64,000 bases of DNA from Lachnospiraceae bacterium Marseille-Q4251. Its GTDB lineage: Bacteria > Bacillota > Clostridia > Lachnospirales > Lachnospiraceae. The translations under genes and the position numbers were made by a program. Below are positions 1 to 8,609 of this stretch, piece after piece; the first letter of the stretch is position 1; each line of letters begins with the position of its first letter. The stretch spans positions 1-64,000 of the forward strand of contig JAGTTO010000001.1 in the NCBI GenBank assembly GCA_018223435.1. Reading direction: 5' to 3'. Below the pieces are notes generated by a model. The model had not been told where the DNA came from. It searched no databases and worked only from the letters and a program-made list of their open reading frames with translations.

Positions 1-167
1 CAGTGTCAAAAGGTCAAAAAGCTGTTCGTGCTTGCACGATAAGGCTTTTGAACTTGGGACACGCCAAATATGAGGTGCAGAACATCCAGTGGATGTTCGT
101 TTTGCACCGACCGAAGCGGAGCGTAGAAAGTAGCAATTTACGCAGTAAATCAGCGGATTTCGAATAT
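1..167 (+). repeat. Dispersed palindromic repeat, copy 1 (cut by window edge)
   Basis: This stretch reappears in inverted orientation at 51864-51978 with near identity. It contains two hairpins: one built on TCGTGC/GCACGA (about 25-38) with outer AAAAGC/GCTTTT arms, and one built on GATTTA/TAAATC near the right end. Compared with the second copy it carries about 52 extra bases (70-124), which form the bulged hairpin listed separately. It lies just upstream of the GH125 start codon, in sense orientation, as does copy 2 relative to its downstream gene. The left boundary is not visible because the window starts inside it. Confidence 0.85.
74..123 (+). repeat. Bulged hairpin element with GACCGAAGCGGAGCG tail (copy A1)
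   Basis: Stem GGTGCA/TGCACC encloses a GTTT bulge and a second stem GAACATCC/GGATGTTC closed by an AGT triloop; the tail is GACCGAAGCGGAGCG. The same architecture with different stem bases but an identical tail occurs at 2130-2177. The element is inserted within repeat copy 1 and is absent from copy 2. It ends about 70 bases before the GH125 start codon. It may be a REP-like mobile unit or a cis-acting RNA; the sequence alone does not decide. Confidence 0.8.
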
Positions 168-194
168 TTTATGATTTTAGGAGGAAAACAAACC

Positions 195-1475
195 ATGAGT
201 GAAAGAACTCACGAGATGAACGTATTTTTGCAGGAGATCAAGGAGAAATTAAAGGACGAGCCGAAGCTCTACTCCCTGTTTGAGACCTGTTTTACCAATA
301 CCCTGGAGCGGACCATCCGCCGCTATGAGGATGGCACCAGCTTTGTTATCACCGGAGATATCCCGGCTATGTGGCTTCGGGATTCCGCGGCCCAGGTGCG
401 CCCCTACCTCTATCTTGCAGCCAGAGATTCAGAGCTGGCAGATATGATCGAAGGCCTGGTAAAGAGACAGTTTTCCTGCATTCTGATCGATCCTTACGCC
501 AACGCTTTCAATGAGAAGCCCGACGGTTCCTGCTGGGAAAAAGATTTCGAGGATCAGGATCCCGGCGTCTGGGAGAGAAAATACGAGATCGATTCTCTCT
601 GCTACCCGATTCAACTGGCTTATTTCCTGTGGAAGCTCACAGGCCGTACGGCTCATTTTGACGAGACCTTCCGCAAGGGCGTGAATGCGATCCTGAAAGT
701 TTTCCGCACCGAGCAGTACCATGAGGAGAAATCCTCTTATCACTTTACCCGTCATTCTCTCTACAGTGAGAGCTTGAGCCGTGGCGGAAAGGGCGCTCTG
801 GTAAATGACGGCTGCGGCCTCATCTGGTCCGGCTTCCGTCCGAGCGATGATGCCTGCGATCTGGGTTATCTGATCCCCTCCAACATGTTTGCTTCCGTTG
901 TTCTCGGTTATCTCTCTGAGATTGCCAGGGAAGTGCTTCATGATGAGGAGCTTGCCAAGGAGGCAGCTGCCTTCTCCAAAGAGGTTCATGACGCCATCGA
1001 GGCGAACGCTGTGGCTTCCCTTCAGGGCTTTGGCCGGGTTTACGCTTACGAGACCGATGGCTTTGGCCAGTGCCGTTTCATGGATGATGCCAATGTGCCG
1101 AGCCTTCTCGCCCAGACCTATCTTGGCTATGAGGGAGATCCGGAGGTGACAGCCAACACCCGTCGTTTCCTTTTAAGCGAGGCCAATCCTTATTATTATG
1201 AAGGAACCGCTGCATCCGGTATCGGAAGCCCGCATACGCCGACCTCCTACATCTGGCATATCGCTCTGGCCGTACAGGGAATGACAGAGACCTCCAAAGA
1301 GGAGAAATACCGAATCTTAAAGCTTATGGCAGCCACCGATGACAACAAGGGCATGATGCACGAGGGCTTCGACAAGAACGATCCTTCTCACTATACGAGA
1401 GAGTGGTTCTCCTGGGCAAACGCCATGTATGCGGAGATGGTTCTGAATTATCTCGGATACGGCCTTGACGTATAA
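195..1475 (+). CDS. Glycoside hydrolase family 125 (exo-alpha-1,6-mannosidase)
   Basis: The 426-residue product matches the GH125 family of metal-independent, inverting exo-alpha-1,6-mannosidases, which trim mannose from glycans; the length is typical. Diagnostic stretches are [11 protein letters not shown] (residues 54-64), the [16 protein letters not shown] region in the middle, [15 protein letters not shown], and the C-terminal [21 protein letters not shown]. No signal peptide is seen, so the enzyme is probably cytoplasmic and acts on imported oligosaccharides. The start is fixed by TAGGAGGAAAAC just upstream; longer reading through the repeat upstream would be spurious. The dCMP deaminase gene follows after 29 bases. 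Confidence 0.92.
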   Translation: MSERTHEMNVFLQEIKEKLKDEPKLYSLFETCFTNTLERTIRRYEDGTSFVITGDIPAMWLRDSAAQVRPYLYLAARDSELADMIEGLVKRQFSCILIDPYANAFNEKPDGSCWEKDFEDQDPGVWERKYEIDSLCYPIQLAYFLWKLTGRTAHFDETFRKGVNAILKVFRTEQYHEEKSSYHFTRHSLYSESLSRGGKGALVNDGCGLIWSGFRPSDDACDLGYLIPSNMFASVVLGYLSEIAREVLHDEELAKEAAAFSKEVHDAIEANAVASLQGFGRVYAYETDGFGQCRFMDDANVPSLLAQTYLGYEGDPEVTANTRRFLLSEANPYYYEGTAASGIGSPHTPTSYIWHIALAVQGMTETSKEEKYRILKLMAATDDNKGMMHEGFDKNDPSHYTREWFSWANAMYAEMVLNYLGYGLDV

Positions 1476-1504
1476 AACCGGCGAAAACGAAAGGAGGAAT
1501 CTGG

Positions 1505-1987
1505 ATGGTACAGCCTGACGGAACCAGCCGGATTTCAAAAATTGATACTTATTTAAATGTAGCGGAAGCTTTTGCCTATCGGAGCACCTGCCTGAAACGT
1601 AAATACGGGGCAGTCATTGTAAAAGACGATGTGGTGGTCTCCACAGGCTACAATGGCTCCCCCAGAGGTTATACGAACTGCTGCGATATCGGCACCTGCC
1701 CCCGGATCGAACGGGATCTTCATCAGGGGCAGGGCTACGAGCTCTGCCGGGCCATCCATGCGGAGCAGAATGCGCTTTTGAACTGCTCCCGTGAACAGAC
1801 TCTGGGGGCGGATCTTTATCTTGCGGGGGTGAATCCCGGCGATAATTCCATCCACCGGGCCAGGCCCTGCCCCTTATGCGCCCGGCTGATCATTCAGGCC
1901 GGCATCAAAAATGTCATCCTGCGTATCGGTCCCAACGCCGGCGATTACGAGATCGTTCCGGCCAAAGGATTAGTCTGGCACTTTTGA
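1505..1987 (+). CDS. Deoxycytidylate (dCMP) deaminase family protein
   Basis: This 160-residue zinc deaminase most likely converts dCMP to dUMP, feeding thymidylate synthesis. The zinc-binding and catalytic signatures are visible: HAEQNAL (residues 85-91, HAE) and PCPLC (121-125, PCxxC). Other family features are GYNGSPRGYTNC, with the upstream cysteines and CPRIER typical of dCMP deaminase rather than cytidine deaminase. It follows the GH125 gene by 29 bases with AAAGGAGGAATCTGG before the ATG. ComEB-type proteins belong to the same family; there is no competence context here. Confidence 0.9.
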   Translation: MVQPDGTSRISKIDTYLNVAEAFAYRSTCLKRKYGAVIVKDDVVVSTGYNGSPRGYTNCCDIGTCPRIERDLHQGQGYELCRAIHAEQNALLNCSREQTLGADLYLAGVNPGDNSIHRARPCPLCARLIIQAGIKNVILRIGPNAGDYEIVPAKGLVWHF

Positions 1988-2129
1988 CACCAGTTCAGAG
2001 CAGCAGCAAAATGAAGAGACAGACTATGCAAACTCGTTTGCAATAGGCTGGATTTTCATTTTGTGATGGGTGGAACGCCCAGTAAGCCTCAGACAGAAGC
2101 TGCGTTAGCAGCGATAGTGCGAAGCACGG

Positions 2130-2177
2130 GGTGATGAGTCCCAGTGGGACTCGGTTATCACCGACCGAAGCGGAGCG
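2130..2177 (+). repeat. Bulged hairpin element with GACCGAAGCGGAGCG tail (copy A2)
   Basis: Stem GGTGAT/ATCACC, 3' bulge GGTT, inner stem GAGTCCC/GGGACTC, AGT triloop, then GACCGAAGCGGAGCG. The fold and tail are the same as at 74-123 although both stems differ, with pairing maintained. Two small hairpins precede it (GCTGC/GCAGC and GTGC/GCAC at about 2097-2127), so this copy may belong to a longer element covering about 2060-2180. It lies about 50 bases upstream of the M32 carboxypeptidase start, in the 242-base gap after the deaminase gene, which otherwise shows nothing recognisable. Confidence 0.8.
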
Positions 2178-2229
2178 AAGAACTGTGGCCTGTTGTTTTG
2201 AACATATGCAAAGAATGGAGTATATATTC

Positions 2230-3729
2230 ATGAGTCCTGCATTTGAAAAATTTAAAGCTTATCTTGATAAGCTGAATCACTACAGCCGGGTCATCAACCT
2301 GCTGAGCTGGGATATGTACACGACAACCCCAAAACTCGGTTTTGACGGGATGGCCGCTACGGACACTTATTTTTCCACGGAGTATTTCGCTCTCTATACT
2401 TCCGATGAATTTTATGAGCTGGTGAAGACTTTAAACGAGCCGGAAGAATACGAACAACTGACTCCCGGCTATCAGTTCACGGTTCGCAAATACAAAAAGA
2501 ACCTGGAAAAAGACAGGAAGATTCCGAAAGACTTCTACGAGCGTTTTACTGCCGCCAGAAACGAGTCTCAGAGAGCCTGGACCGAGGCGAAAAACGCGGC
2601 TGATTTTTCCATTTTTGCTCCCCATCTGGAGAAGATGATCGAGTATACGAAGCAGCAGCTCGCTTACACCGATCCCGGAAAAGACGTCTACGATACTCTG
2701 CTGGGTCTTTACGAGGAGGGCATGGACAGCACCACCATCGACAAGGTCTTCGAGGAACTGAAGGAAGGTCTTCTTCCCCTGACCAGAAAAATCCTCAGTG
2801 CGCCCCAGCCGGACAGCAGTATTTTCAAAGGCTACTATGATCCGGATGCCCAGAAAAAAGTGGAGAAGCTCCTGCTTTCCTACATGGGCTTTTCCTTTGA
2901 TGCCGGAGTAACTGCGGAGAGCGAGCATCCCTTCACCGACGGCTTTTCCCGGTATGATGTCCGTGTGACGAATCATTTTTACGAGGATAATCCCTTCTCC
3001 TCCATGTTTTCTGCGATCCACGAGGGTGGCCATGCCATTTTCGAGCAGAATGTGGACCCGGCCCTCACGGGTACGGCGGCGGACGACTGCTGCTACATGG
3101 GCGTTCATGAGAGTCAGTCCCGCTTCTACGAAAATATCCTGGGAAGAAACCGGAATTTCTGGATTCCCATTTACAACAAGGTCCAGGAGCTTCTTCCGGA
3201 GCTGAAACGCTTCTCCCTGGATGAATTTATTCGGGAGTGTAACCACATTCAGGCAAGCTTTATCCGTACCGAAGCGGATGAAGTGACTTACTGTATGCAC
3301 ATTCTGATCCGCTACGAGATCGAGCAGGCCATTTTCCGGGATCATGTGCCGGCCTCTGAGCTGCCAGCTCTCTGGAATCAGAAATACCAGGAATATCTTG
3401 GCATCACTCCGGCCAACGACGCCGAGGGCATTCTTCAGGATATGCACTGGTCTGACGGCTCCTTTGGCTATTTCCCGACTTACCTTCTGGGAAGCATTTA
3501 CGACGGCATGTTCCTCGAGGCCCTGGAAAAAGATCTGGGAAGCGTGGATGACATCCTGGCTGCCGGGGAGATCAGGAAAATCACCAGATGGCTCAATGAG
3601 AACATCCACTGGTATGGTTCCTTACGCCTCCCGAAGGAGGTTATTGAGAAGGTGTGTCAGAAAGAACTCTCAGCCAAGCCCCTTCTCAACTATTTTGAGG
3701 ATAAATACAGTAAGATTTATCAGTTATGA
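2230..3729 (+). CDS. Carboxypeptidase M32 (thermostable carboxypeptidase family)
   Basis: The 499-residue protein has the full length of M32 metallocarboxypeptidases, which release C-terminal amino acids from peptides in the cytoplasm. The zinc motif HEGGH is at residues 264-268 (context FSAIHEGGHAIFEQN), followed by the family motif GVHESQSRFYEN that carries the third ligand, and later IRTEADEVTYCMHILIRYE and the HWSDGSFGYFPTY stretch. The start at 2230 is preceded by GGAG with nine-base spacing; an in-frame ATG at 2206 is possible but lacks a good ribosome binding site. The gene stands alone between the hairpin repeat and the malic enzyme promoter. Confidence 0.95.
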   Translation: MSPAFEKFKAYLDKLNHYSRVINLLSWDMYTTTPKLGFDGMAATDTYFSTEYFALYTSDEFYELVKTLNEPEEYEQLTPGYQFTVRKYKKNLEKDRKIPKDFYERFTAARNESQRAWTEAKNAADFSIFAPHLEKMIEYTKQQLAYTDPGKDVYDTLLGLYEEGMDSTTIDKVFEELKEGLLPLTRKILSAPQPDSSIFKGYYDPDAQKKVEKLLLSYMGFSFDAGVTAESEHPFTDGFSRYDVRVTNHFYEDNPFSSMFSAIHEGGHAIFEQNVDPALTGTAADDCCYMGVHESQSRFYENILGRNRNFWIPIYNKVQELLPELKRFSLDEFIRECNHIQASFIRTEADEVTYCMHILIRYEIEQAIFRDHVPASELPALWNQKYQEYLGITPANDAEGILQDMHWSDGSFGYFPTYLLGSIYDGMFLEALEKDLGSVDDILAAGEIRKITRWLNENIHWYGSLRLPKEVIEKVCQKELSAKPLLNYFEDKYSKIYQL

Positions 3730-3738
3730 CTTTTCGGG

Positions 3739-3767
3739 TTGAAAAAAAGTCTGAAATAGCATAGAAT
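3739..3767 (+). promoter_or_regulatory. Promoter for the malic enzyme gene
   Basis: TTGAAA (3739-3744) and TAGAAT (3762-3767) are separated by 17 bases and lie about 30 bases before the malic enzyme start, just after the carboxypeptidase stop codon. Confidence 0.6.
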
Positions 3768-3798
3768 AAGGGCATGAAAAAAAGGAGGAGCCATAGAG

Positions 3799-4971
3799 AT
3801 GGACAAAAAAGAATTTGCTCTGAAGCAGCACGAAGAGTGGCAGGGTAAACTGGAAATTGCCTGCCGCGCAAAAGTAAAAACTCCCGAGGATCTGGCTGTT
3901 GCCTATACTCCGGGCGTTGCAGAACCCTGCCTGAAGATTTCCGAGGATACGGATCTCTCCTATAAATATACCCGCCGTGGAAACATGGTAGCTGTTGTTA
4001 CTGACGGAACCGCTGTTCTTGGTCTTGGTGATATCGGACCGGAAGCGGGTATGCCGGTTATGGAAGGAAAATGTGTTCTCTTCAAAGAGTTCGGCGGTGT
4101 TGATGCATTTCCTTTATGCATACGCAGCAAAAACGTGGATGATATCGTAAACACCGTAGCCCTTCTGGCCGGAAGCTTTGGCGGAGTAAACCTGGAAGAT
4201 ATTTCCGCTCCCCGCTGCTTTGAGATCGAGCGCAAACTGAAAGAGCGCTGCGATATCCCCATTTTCCACGATGATCAGCACGGAACCGCTGTCGTTACCG
4301 CAGCAGCTATGCTGAACGCTCTGAAATTCACCGGAAGAAAGCTTTCCGATGTGAAGGTTGTCACCAGCGGAGCAGGTGCAGCAGGTATCGCAATCATCAA
4401 ACTTCTGGTAAAACTTGGTCTTAAGACTGTTATCATGTGTGACCGCCACGGCGCAATCTACGAAGGCCGCGACAATCTGAACCCGGAGAAGGAGGAGATG
4501 GCTAAGATCTCCAACCGTGGTTTCGAGAAAGGCAGCCTGGCAGATGTAATCAAGGGCGCTGACGTATTCATCGGCGTTTCAGCTCCGGGCACTGTCACCG
4601 AGGAGATGGTGAAAACCATGGCTCCGAACCCGATTCTCTTCCCCATGGCAAACCCCGTTCCGGAGATCATGCCGGATCTGGCAAAAGAGGCTGGCGCAGC
4701 TGTTGTTGGTACCGGCCGCAGCGATTTCCCGAACCAGATCAACAATGTTCTGGCTTTCCCGGGTATTTTCCGCGGAGCTCTGGATGTACGCGCATCTGAT
4801 ATCAATGACGAGATGAAAGTGGCTGCTGCCTACGCCATCGCAGATCTGATCCCGGATAACGAGATCACCGCTGACTACATCATCCCGAATCCCTTCGATG
4901 AGAGAGTCGCAAAAGCTGTGGCAAAAGCAGTAGCTGAGGCTGCAAGAAAGACCGGAGTCGCAAGAATCTAA
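3799..4971 (+). CDS. NAD(P)-dependent malic enzyme, short form
   Basis: The 390-residue protein is a short bacterial malic enzyme that oxidatively decarboxylates malate to pyruvate and CO2, linking C4 acids to pyruvate with NAD(P)H formation. Visible signatures are AYTPGVAEPC with the catalytic tyrosine near the N-terminus, GLGDIGPEAGMPVMEGK, the metal-binding FHDDQHGTAVV, and the Rossmann motif SGAGAAGIAI. It has no C-terminal phosphotransacetylase domain. AAAGGAGGAGCC precedes the ATG. A strong terminator follows, so it is probably transcribed alone. Cofactor preference cannot be read from the sequence. Confidence 0.94.
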   Translation: MDKKEFALKQHEEWQGKLEIACRAKVKTPEDLAVAYTPGVAEPCLKISEDTDLSYKYTRRGNMVAVVTDGTAVLGLGDIGPEAGMPVMEGKCVLFKEFGGVDAFPLCIRSKNVDDIVNTVALLAGSFGGVNLEDISAPRCFEIERKLKERCDIPIFHDDQHGTAVVTAAAMLNALKFTGRKLSDVKVVTSGAGAAGIAIIKLLVKLGLKTVIMCDRHGAIYEGRDNLNPEKEEMAKISNRGFEKGSLADVIKGADVFIGVSAPGTVTEEMVKTMAPNPILFPMANPVPEIMPDLAKEAGAAVVGTGRSDFPNQINNVLAFPGIFRGALDVRASDINDEMKVAAAYAIADLIPDNEITADYIIPNPFDERVAKAVAKAVAEAARKTGVARI

Positions 4972-4996
4972 GTTTTTTCCCAATAAGAAGAACAGG

Positions 4997-5032
4997 ACCG
5001 GCAGTTTGGTGAAAACAGACTGCCGGTTTTTT
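4997..5032 (+). terminator. Rho-independent terminator after the malic enzyme gene
   Basis: ACCGGCAGT pairs with ACTGCCGGT across a short loop, followed directly by a run of six T. It ends about 24 bases before the next start codon. Confidence 0.9.
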
Positions 5033-5055
5033 GAGAAAAAGAGGATAAATATCAT

Positions 5056-7083
5056 ATGGCGGAACAAGCTACAAGAACGAATAAAACTTCCAAAATCAAG
5101 GCATTATTGTTTTTTCTGGCCCTTGCAGGAATTGATGCAGGGATGCTTTTGTTTGCCGGGAGTTCAAAAGTTGGATTTTTTACGGAAATAGGTCTGAAGA
5201 AAGGGCTCTTTTTACTGGGAGCAAATGTTGTAATTGTTGTATTAATTGTTTTTCAGAATAAAATACGGGAGAAAGTCTGTAATACACGGTGGATAAAAGT
5301 CTGTAATATAGCAGTGCTTTTTGTAACTCCGGTAATCATTTTGCTGTTGGTTCAGATGATCATCAACGCCGGAGTATATGAGATGCAGACCGAGTATTTT
5401 TCCAAAAATATAATTCTCTATTATATCCTTTATATAATATTTTTGATGATTTTTCGGAAAGTTTCTGTTTCTGCTTCTCTTTATACTATATTCCTGACGG
5501 TATTAGCGCTGGTAGATTATTTTGTTACGGTATTTCGCGGCAATGCCTTTTTTATTATGGATATTTTTAATGTCGGCACTGCAGCGGATGTGGCGGAAAA
5601 TTATTCACTGGCAATTCCCATAAAGTCAGGAATATGTCTGCTTACCATACTGATTTTTCTTTTGTATCAGATGATTTTTCAATCCCTGGAAATTGGAAAA
5701 AGAAACCTGAAAGGATATTTGCTGCGCCTGGGTATTCTGGGGCTTACTGTTTTTGGCACCTGGACAAACTGGAATCAGCTTGCAGGGGAAAGAGTGGATC
5801 AGTGGGATACTGCTGAAGAATATAAAAAGCACGGATATCTTTATAAACTGGCCTGCGAAATGCAATATCTGCAAATTGAAAAACCAGAGGAATATTCTGT
5901 GGAACGTGTAAATGAGATTGCAGCTGCTGTTGAAGAACAGGATCAACTTTTGGCTGACAGCGAAGCTTCACAGATTGTTCCAAAGAATGTAATTGTGATT
6001 ATGAATGAAAGTCTTACAGATTTTGAAGAATTTGAAAATTTTAGTGCATCTGAAGAGATTCTTCCAAATATTCACAGTTTACAGAAAAATACGAAAAAAG
6101 GATATTTGTATGTTCCGGTATTCGGAGGCGGGACGTCAGATACGGAATATGAGGTTCTGACTGGAAACTCGAAGCAGTTTCTTCCGAATGGCGGAATTGC
6201 TTACCAGCTGTATTGCGGTGAAAATGAATACGGCCTTGCCAATACGATGGAGCAGGAAGGGTACGCTTCCACAGCGATGCATCCCGGCAAGGCGACGGCC
6301 TGGAATCGGTCAGGCGTTTATTCATGGATGAACTTTGAACAATTTATCAATTTGAAAAACTGGGGAAGAAGACCGAAATATTACAGATATTATGCAAGCG
6401 ATTCTTCTGCATATAGGAAAATACGAGATCTGTACAGAAGTAAAGAAACGGAAAACCAGTTTATCTTTTGCGTGACGATCCAGAATCATGGCGGTTATAG
6501 TAATTCTTCCGGAACTGAAAATTTTACCCCGGACGTAACCTTATCCTATGAGAATGACTATCCGGATGCGGAGACTTATTTATCACTCGCAAAAGAATCA
6601 GATGCCGCATTTATACAATTACTGAGTTTCTTTAAATATGTTGATGAGCCAACTATGATTGTTATGTTCGGAGACCATTGGCCAAGTTTAGACTGGGGAT
6701 TTTTCAGCGAATTAGTGGGACAGGATTTTGGAACGCTGGATTTATTTCAGGTACAGGAAACCTATAAAACACCGTACATTATCTGGACCAATTATCCTTC
6801 AGAATCCACACAGGAAAACATGAGTACCAACTATCTGGGCAGTTATATTCTTGAGCAGGCGGGCCTTGAAATGACGGTTTATAATAAGTTCCTTTTGCAG
6901 CTTAAGGAAAAATTACCGATTATCGGAATCGGCGCAGTGTGTGATTCCGAGGGCAACTGGTATTCTATGGATTCACTGCCAGAAGAATATGCAGAACTGA
7001 TTGAAGAATATAAAGTATTGCAGTATAACAATGTGGTTGACCGAAAACATCGGGTGGATAGTATCTTTGAACTGGAAAGCTGA
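5056..7083 (+). CDS. LtaS-type membrane sulfatase/phosphoglycerol transferase family protein
   Basis: The 675-residue protein has about five N-terminal membrane segments (within residues 14-235) and an extracellular alkaline-phosphatase/sulfatase-fold domain from about residue 310. Seen motifs are VIVIMNESLTDFEEF (metal-binding glutamate), GGGTSDTEYE with candidate catalytic Thr360, MHPGKATAWNR, and MFGDHWPSL (Asp540/His541). The layout matches lipoteichoic acid synthase and related enzymes that move phosphoglycerol or phosphoethanolamine onto envelope polymers; the exact donor and acceptor are unknown. The gene is visibly richer in A+T than its neighbours, which suggests a different origin or relaxed codon use. 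It begins just past a terminator, so its promoter is not obvious. Confidence 0.85.
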   Translation: MAEQATRTNKTSKIKALLFFLALAGIDAGMLLFAGSSKVGFFTEIGLKKGLFLLGANVVIVVLIVFQNKIREKVCNTRWIKVCNIAVLFVTPVIILLLVQMIINAGVYEMQTEYFSKNIILYYILYIIFLMIFRKVSVSASLYTIFLTVLALVDYFVTVFRGNAFFIMDIFNVGTAADVAENYSLAIPIKSGICLLTILIFLLYQMIFQSLEIGKRNLKGYLLRLGILGLTVFGTWTNWNQLAGERVDQWDTAEEYKKHGYLYKLACEMQYLQIEKPEEYSVERVNEIAAAVEEQDQLLADSEASQIVPKNVIVIMNESLTDFEEFENFSASEEILPNIHSLQKNTKKGYLYVPVFGGGTSDTEYEVLTGNSKQFLPNGGIAYQLYCGENEYGLANTMEQEGYASTAMHPGKATAWNRSGVYSWMNFEQFINLKNWGRRPKYYRYYASDSSAYRKIRDLYRSKETENQFIFCVTIQNHGGYSNSSGTENFTPDVTLSYENDYPDAETYLSLAKESDAAFIQLLSFFKYVDEPTMIVMFGDHWPSLDWGFFSELVGQDFGTLDLFQVQETYKTPYIIWTNYPSESTQENMSTNYLGSYILEQAGLEMTVYNKFLLQLKEKLPIIGIGAVCDSEGNWYSMDSLPEEYAELIEEYKVLQYNNVVDRKHRVDSIFELES

Positions 7084-7088
7084 TTGAT

Positions 7089-7787
7089 ATGAACGGGAGT
7101 GAAATAAAAGTGGATATACAACAGGAACTTTTTGCCCTGCAGGACCTTTCCTACCGGGATTTTCATGCGAAGCTGATGCCTACGGTGGACAAGGCAAGGG
7201 TCATTGGTGTACGGACACCGAAACTTCGGGCCTTTGCAAAAGAGTTTGGAAAAACCGAAGAAGCGAAGGAATTTTTAAAAGTACTTCCCCATCAGTATTA
7301 TGAGGAAAATAACCTCCACGGACTTCTGATTGAGCAGATTAAAGATTATCCGACGCTGATCAGAGAGCTGAACCGTTTTCTGCCCTGTATCGACAACTGG
7401 GCTACCTGCGATCTTCTGACGGTTCGGGTGGTAAAGAAGCATCTTGATACTTTTACAGAAGAGGTCGAGCGCTGGCTGGCCTCGGATCACACCTATACGA
7501 TCCGTTTTGGCATCGGGATGCTGATGCGCTACTACCTGGAGGAACATTTTTCACTGGAATATCCGGAAAAAGTGGCAAAAATCCGTTCGGAGGAATACTA
7601 TGTGAACATGATGCGGGCCTGGTATTTTGCCACGGCTCTGGCGAAGCAGTATGAAGCGATTTTTCCTTTTCTGGAGGAGAAGAGGCTGGATGCCTGGACG
7701 CATAACAAAACGATCCAGAAGGCCATTGAGAGCTACCGGATCACTCAGGAGCAGAAAGTATATTTAAGGACACTGAGAATAAAGTAA
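7089..7787 (+). CDS. AlkD-like DNA alkylation repair (HEAT-repeat) protein
   Basis: The 232-residue all-helical protein belongs to the DNA alkylation repair (AlkD/AlkC-type) family, whose HEAT-like repeats wrap DNA and excise positively charged alkylated bases. Typical stretches are YRDFHAKLMPT, VIGVRTPKLRAFAKEF, NNLHGLLIEQI, NWATCDLLTVR and IRFGIGMLMRYYL. It starts 5 bases after the LtaS-like gene and is probably co-transcribed. The ATG at 7089 has a poor ribosome binding site; an in-frame GTG at 7110, eight codons on and preceded by GGGAG, would give the usual N-terminus (VDIQQELF) and may be the true start. Confidence 0.85.
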   Translation: MNGSEIKVDIQQELFALQDLSYRDFHAKLMPTVDKARVIGVRTPKLRAFAKEFGKTEEAKEFLKVLPHQYYEENNLHGLLIEQIKDYPTLIRELNRFLPCIDNWATCDLLTVRVVKKHLDTFTEEVERWLASDHTYTIRFGIGMLMRYYLEEHFSLEYPEKVAKIRSEEYYVNMMRAWYFATALAKQYEAIFPFLEEKRLDAWTHNKTIQKAIESYRITQEQKVYLRTLRIK

Positions 7788-7817
7788 AACTTACCTTATA
7801 AACGAAAGAGAGGTAAA

Positions 7818-8609
7818 ATGATGCAGAATTATTCAGGAGAAAAGGATCTTCAGTATCATCTCCAGATCCGACCGGGGGATGTGGGCCGCTATGTGATCCT
7901 GCCAGGGGATCCCAAGAGATGTGCGAAGATCGCAAAGCATTTTGACGATGCGAAACTCATTGCGGACAGCAGAGAATTTGTCACCTACACGGGTTATCTG
8001 GACGGAGAAAAGGTCAGCGTGACTTCAACGGGCATTGGCGGTCCTTCCGCCTCAATTGCGATGGAAGAGCTGGTGCTCTGTGGAGCGGATACCTTTATTC
8101 GTGTGGGCACCTGCGGCGGCATCGAGCTGGATGTAAAGGGCGGCGACATTGTGGTAGCCACCGGCGCTGTCCGGATGGAGGGCACCAGCCGGGAATATGC
8201 CCCCATCGAATATCCGGCTGTCGCAGATTTTGATGTGGCAAACGCCCTGGTAGCTGCCTGTAAGGAGCTGGGACATACCTACCACACTGGTGTGGTTCAG
8301 TGCAAGGATGCTTTTTATGGCCAGCATGAGCCTCAGAGAATGCCGGTGAGCTATGAGTTGTTGAATAAATGGGAAGCCTGGAAACGGATGGGCTGTAAGG
8401 CTTCCGAGATGGAATCCGCGGCGCTGTTTATTGTGGCCCAGCATTTAAGAGTCCGCTGTGGTTCCACCTTCCTGGTTATGGGAAATCAGGAACGGAACGC
8501 TCTCGGCATGGATAATCCCATTGTCCACGACACGGAAGCGGCCATCACCGTGGGCGTGGAGGCCATCCGGAAACTTATTAAGGAAGATCGCGAAAGGAAG
8601 GCAAAATGA
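7818..8609 (+). CDS. udp: Uridine phosphorylase (nucleoside phosphorylase family)
   Basis: The 263-residue protein belongs to nucleoside phosphorylase family 1 and should split uridine (perhaps other nucleosides) with phosphate into base and ribose-1-phosphate. Motifs seen: [10 protein letters not shown] (phosphate loop), [25 protein letters not shown] and ASEMESAAL, the nucleoside-binding part. It is the first gene of a tight catabolic operon with deoB and deoC: its stop overlaps the deoB ATG by four bases. ATG at 7818 and 7821 are both possible, with GAGAGG just upstream. Substrate choice between uridine and other nucleosides is inferred from overall similarity. Confidence 0.85.
   Translation: MMQNYSGEKDLQYHLQIRPGDVGRYVILPGDPKRCAKIAKHFDDAKLIADSREFVTYTGYLDGEKVSVTSTGIGGPSASIAMEELVLCGADTFIRVGTCGGIELDVKGGDIVVATGAVRMEGTSREYAPIEYPAVADFDVANALVAACKELGHTYHTGVVQCKDAFYGQHEPQRMPVSYELLNKWEAWKRMGCKASEMESAALFIVAQHLRVRCGSTFLVMGNQERNALGMDNPIVHDTEAAITVGVEAIRKLIKEDRERKAK

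Noticed and set aside
3..194. N-terminal extension of GH125 through the repeat
   Set aside because: The extension is encoded by dispersed repeat sequence, has no ribosome binding site, and the family start fits the ATG at 195 with AGGAGG.
2431..3609. 392-codon minus-strand frame opposite the M32 carboxypeptidase
   Set aside because: The plus-strand frame has the HEGGH motif and full family length; the minus frame is a shadow.
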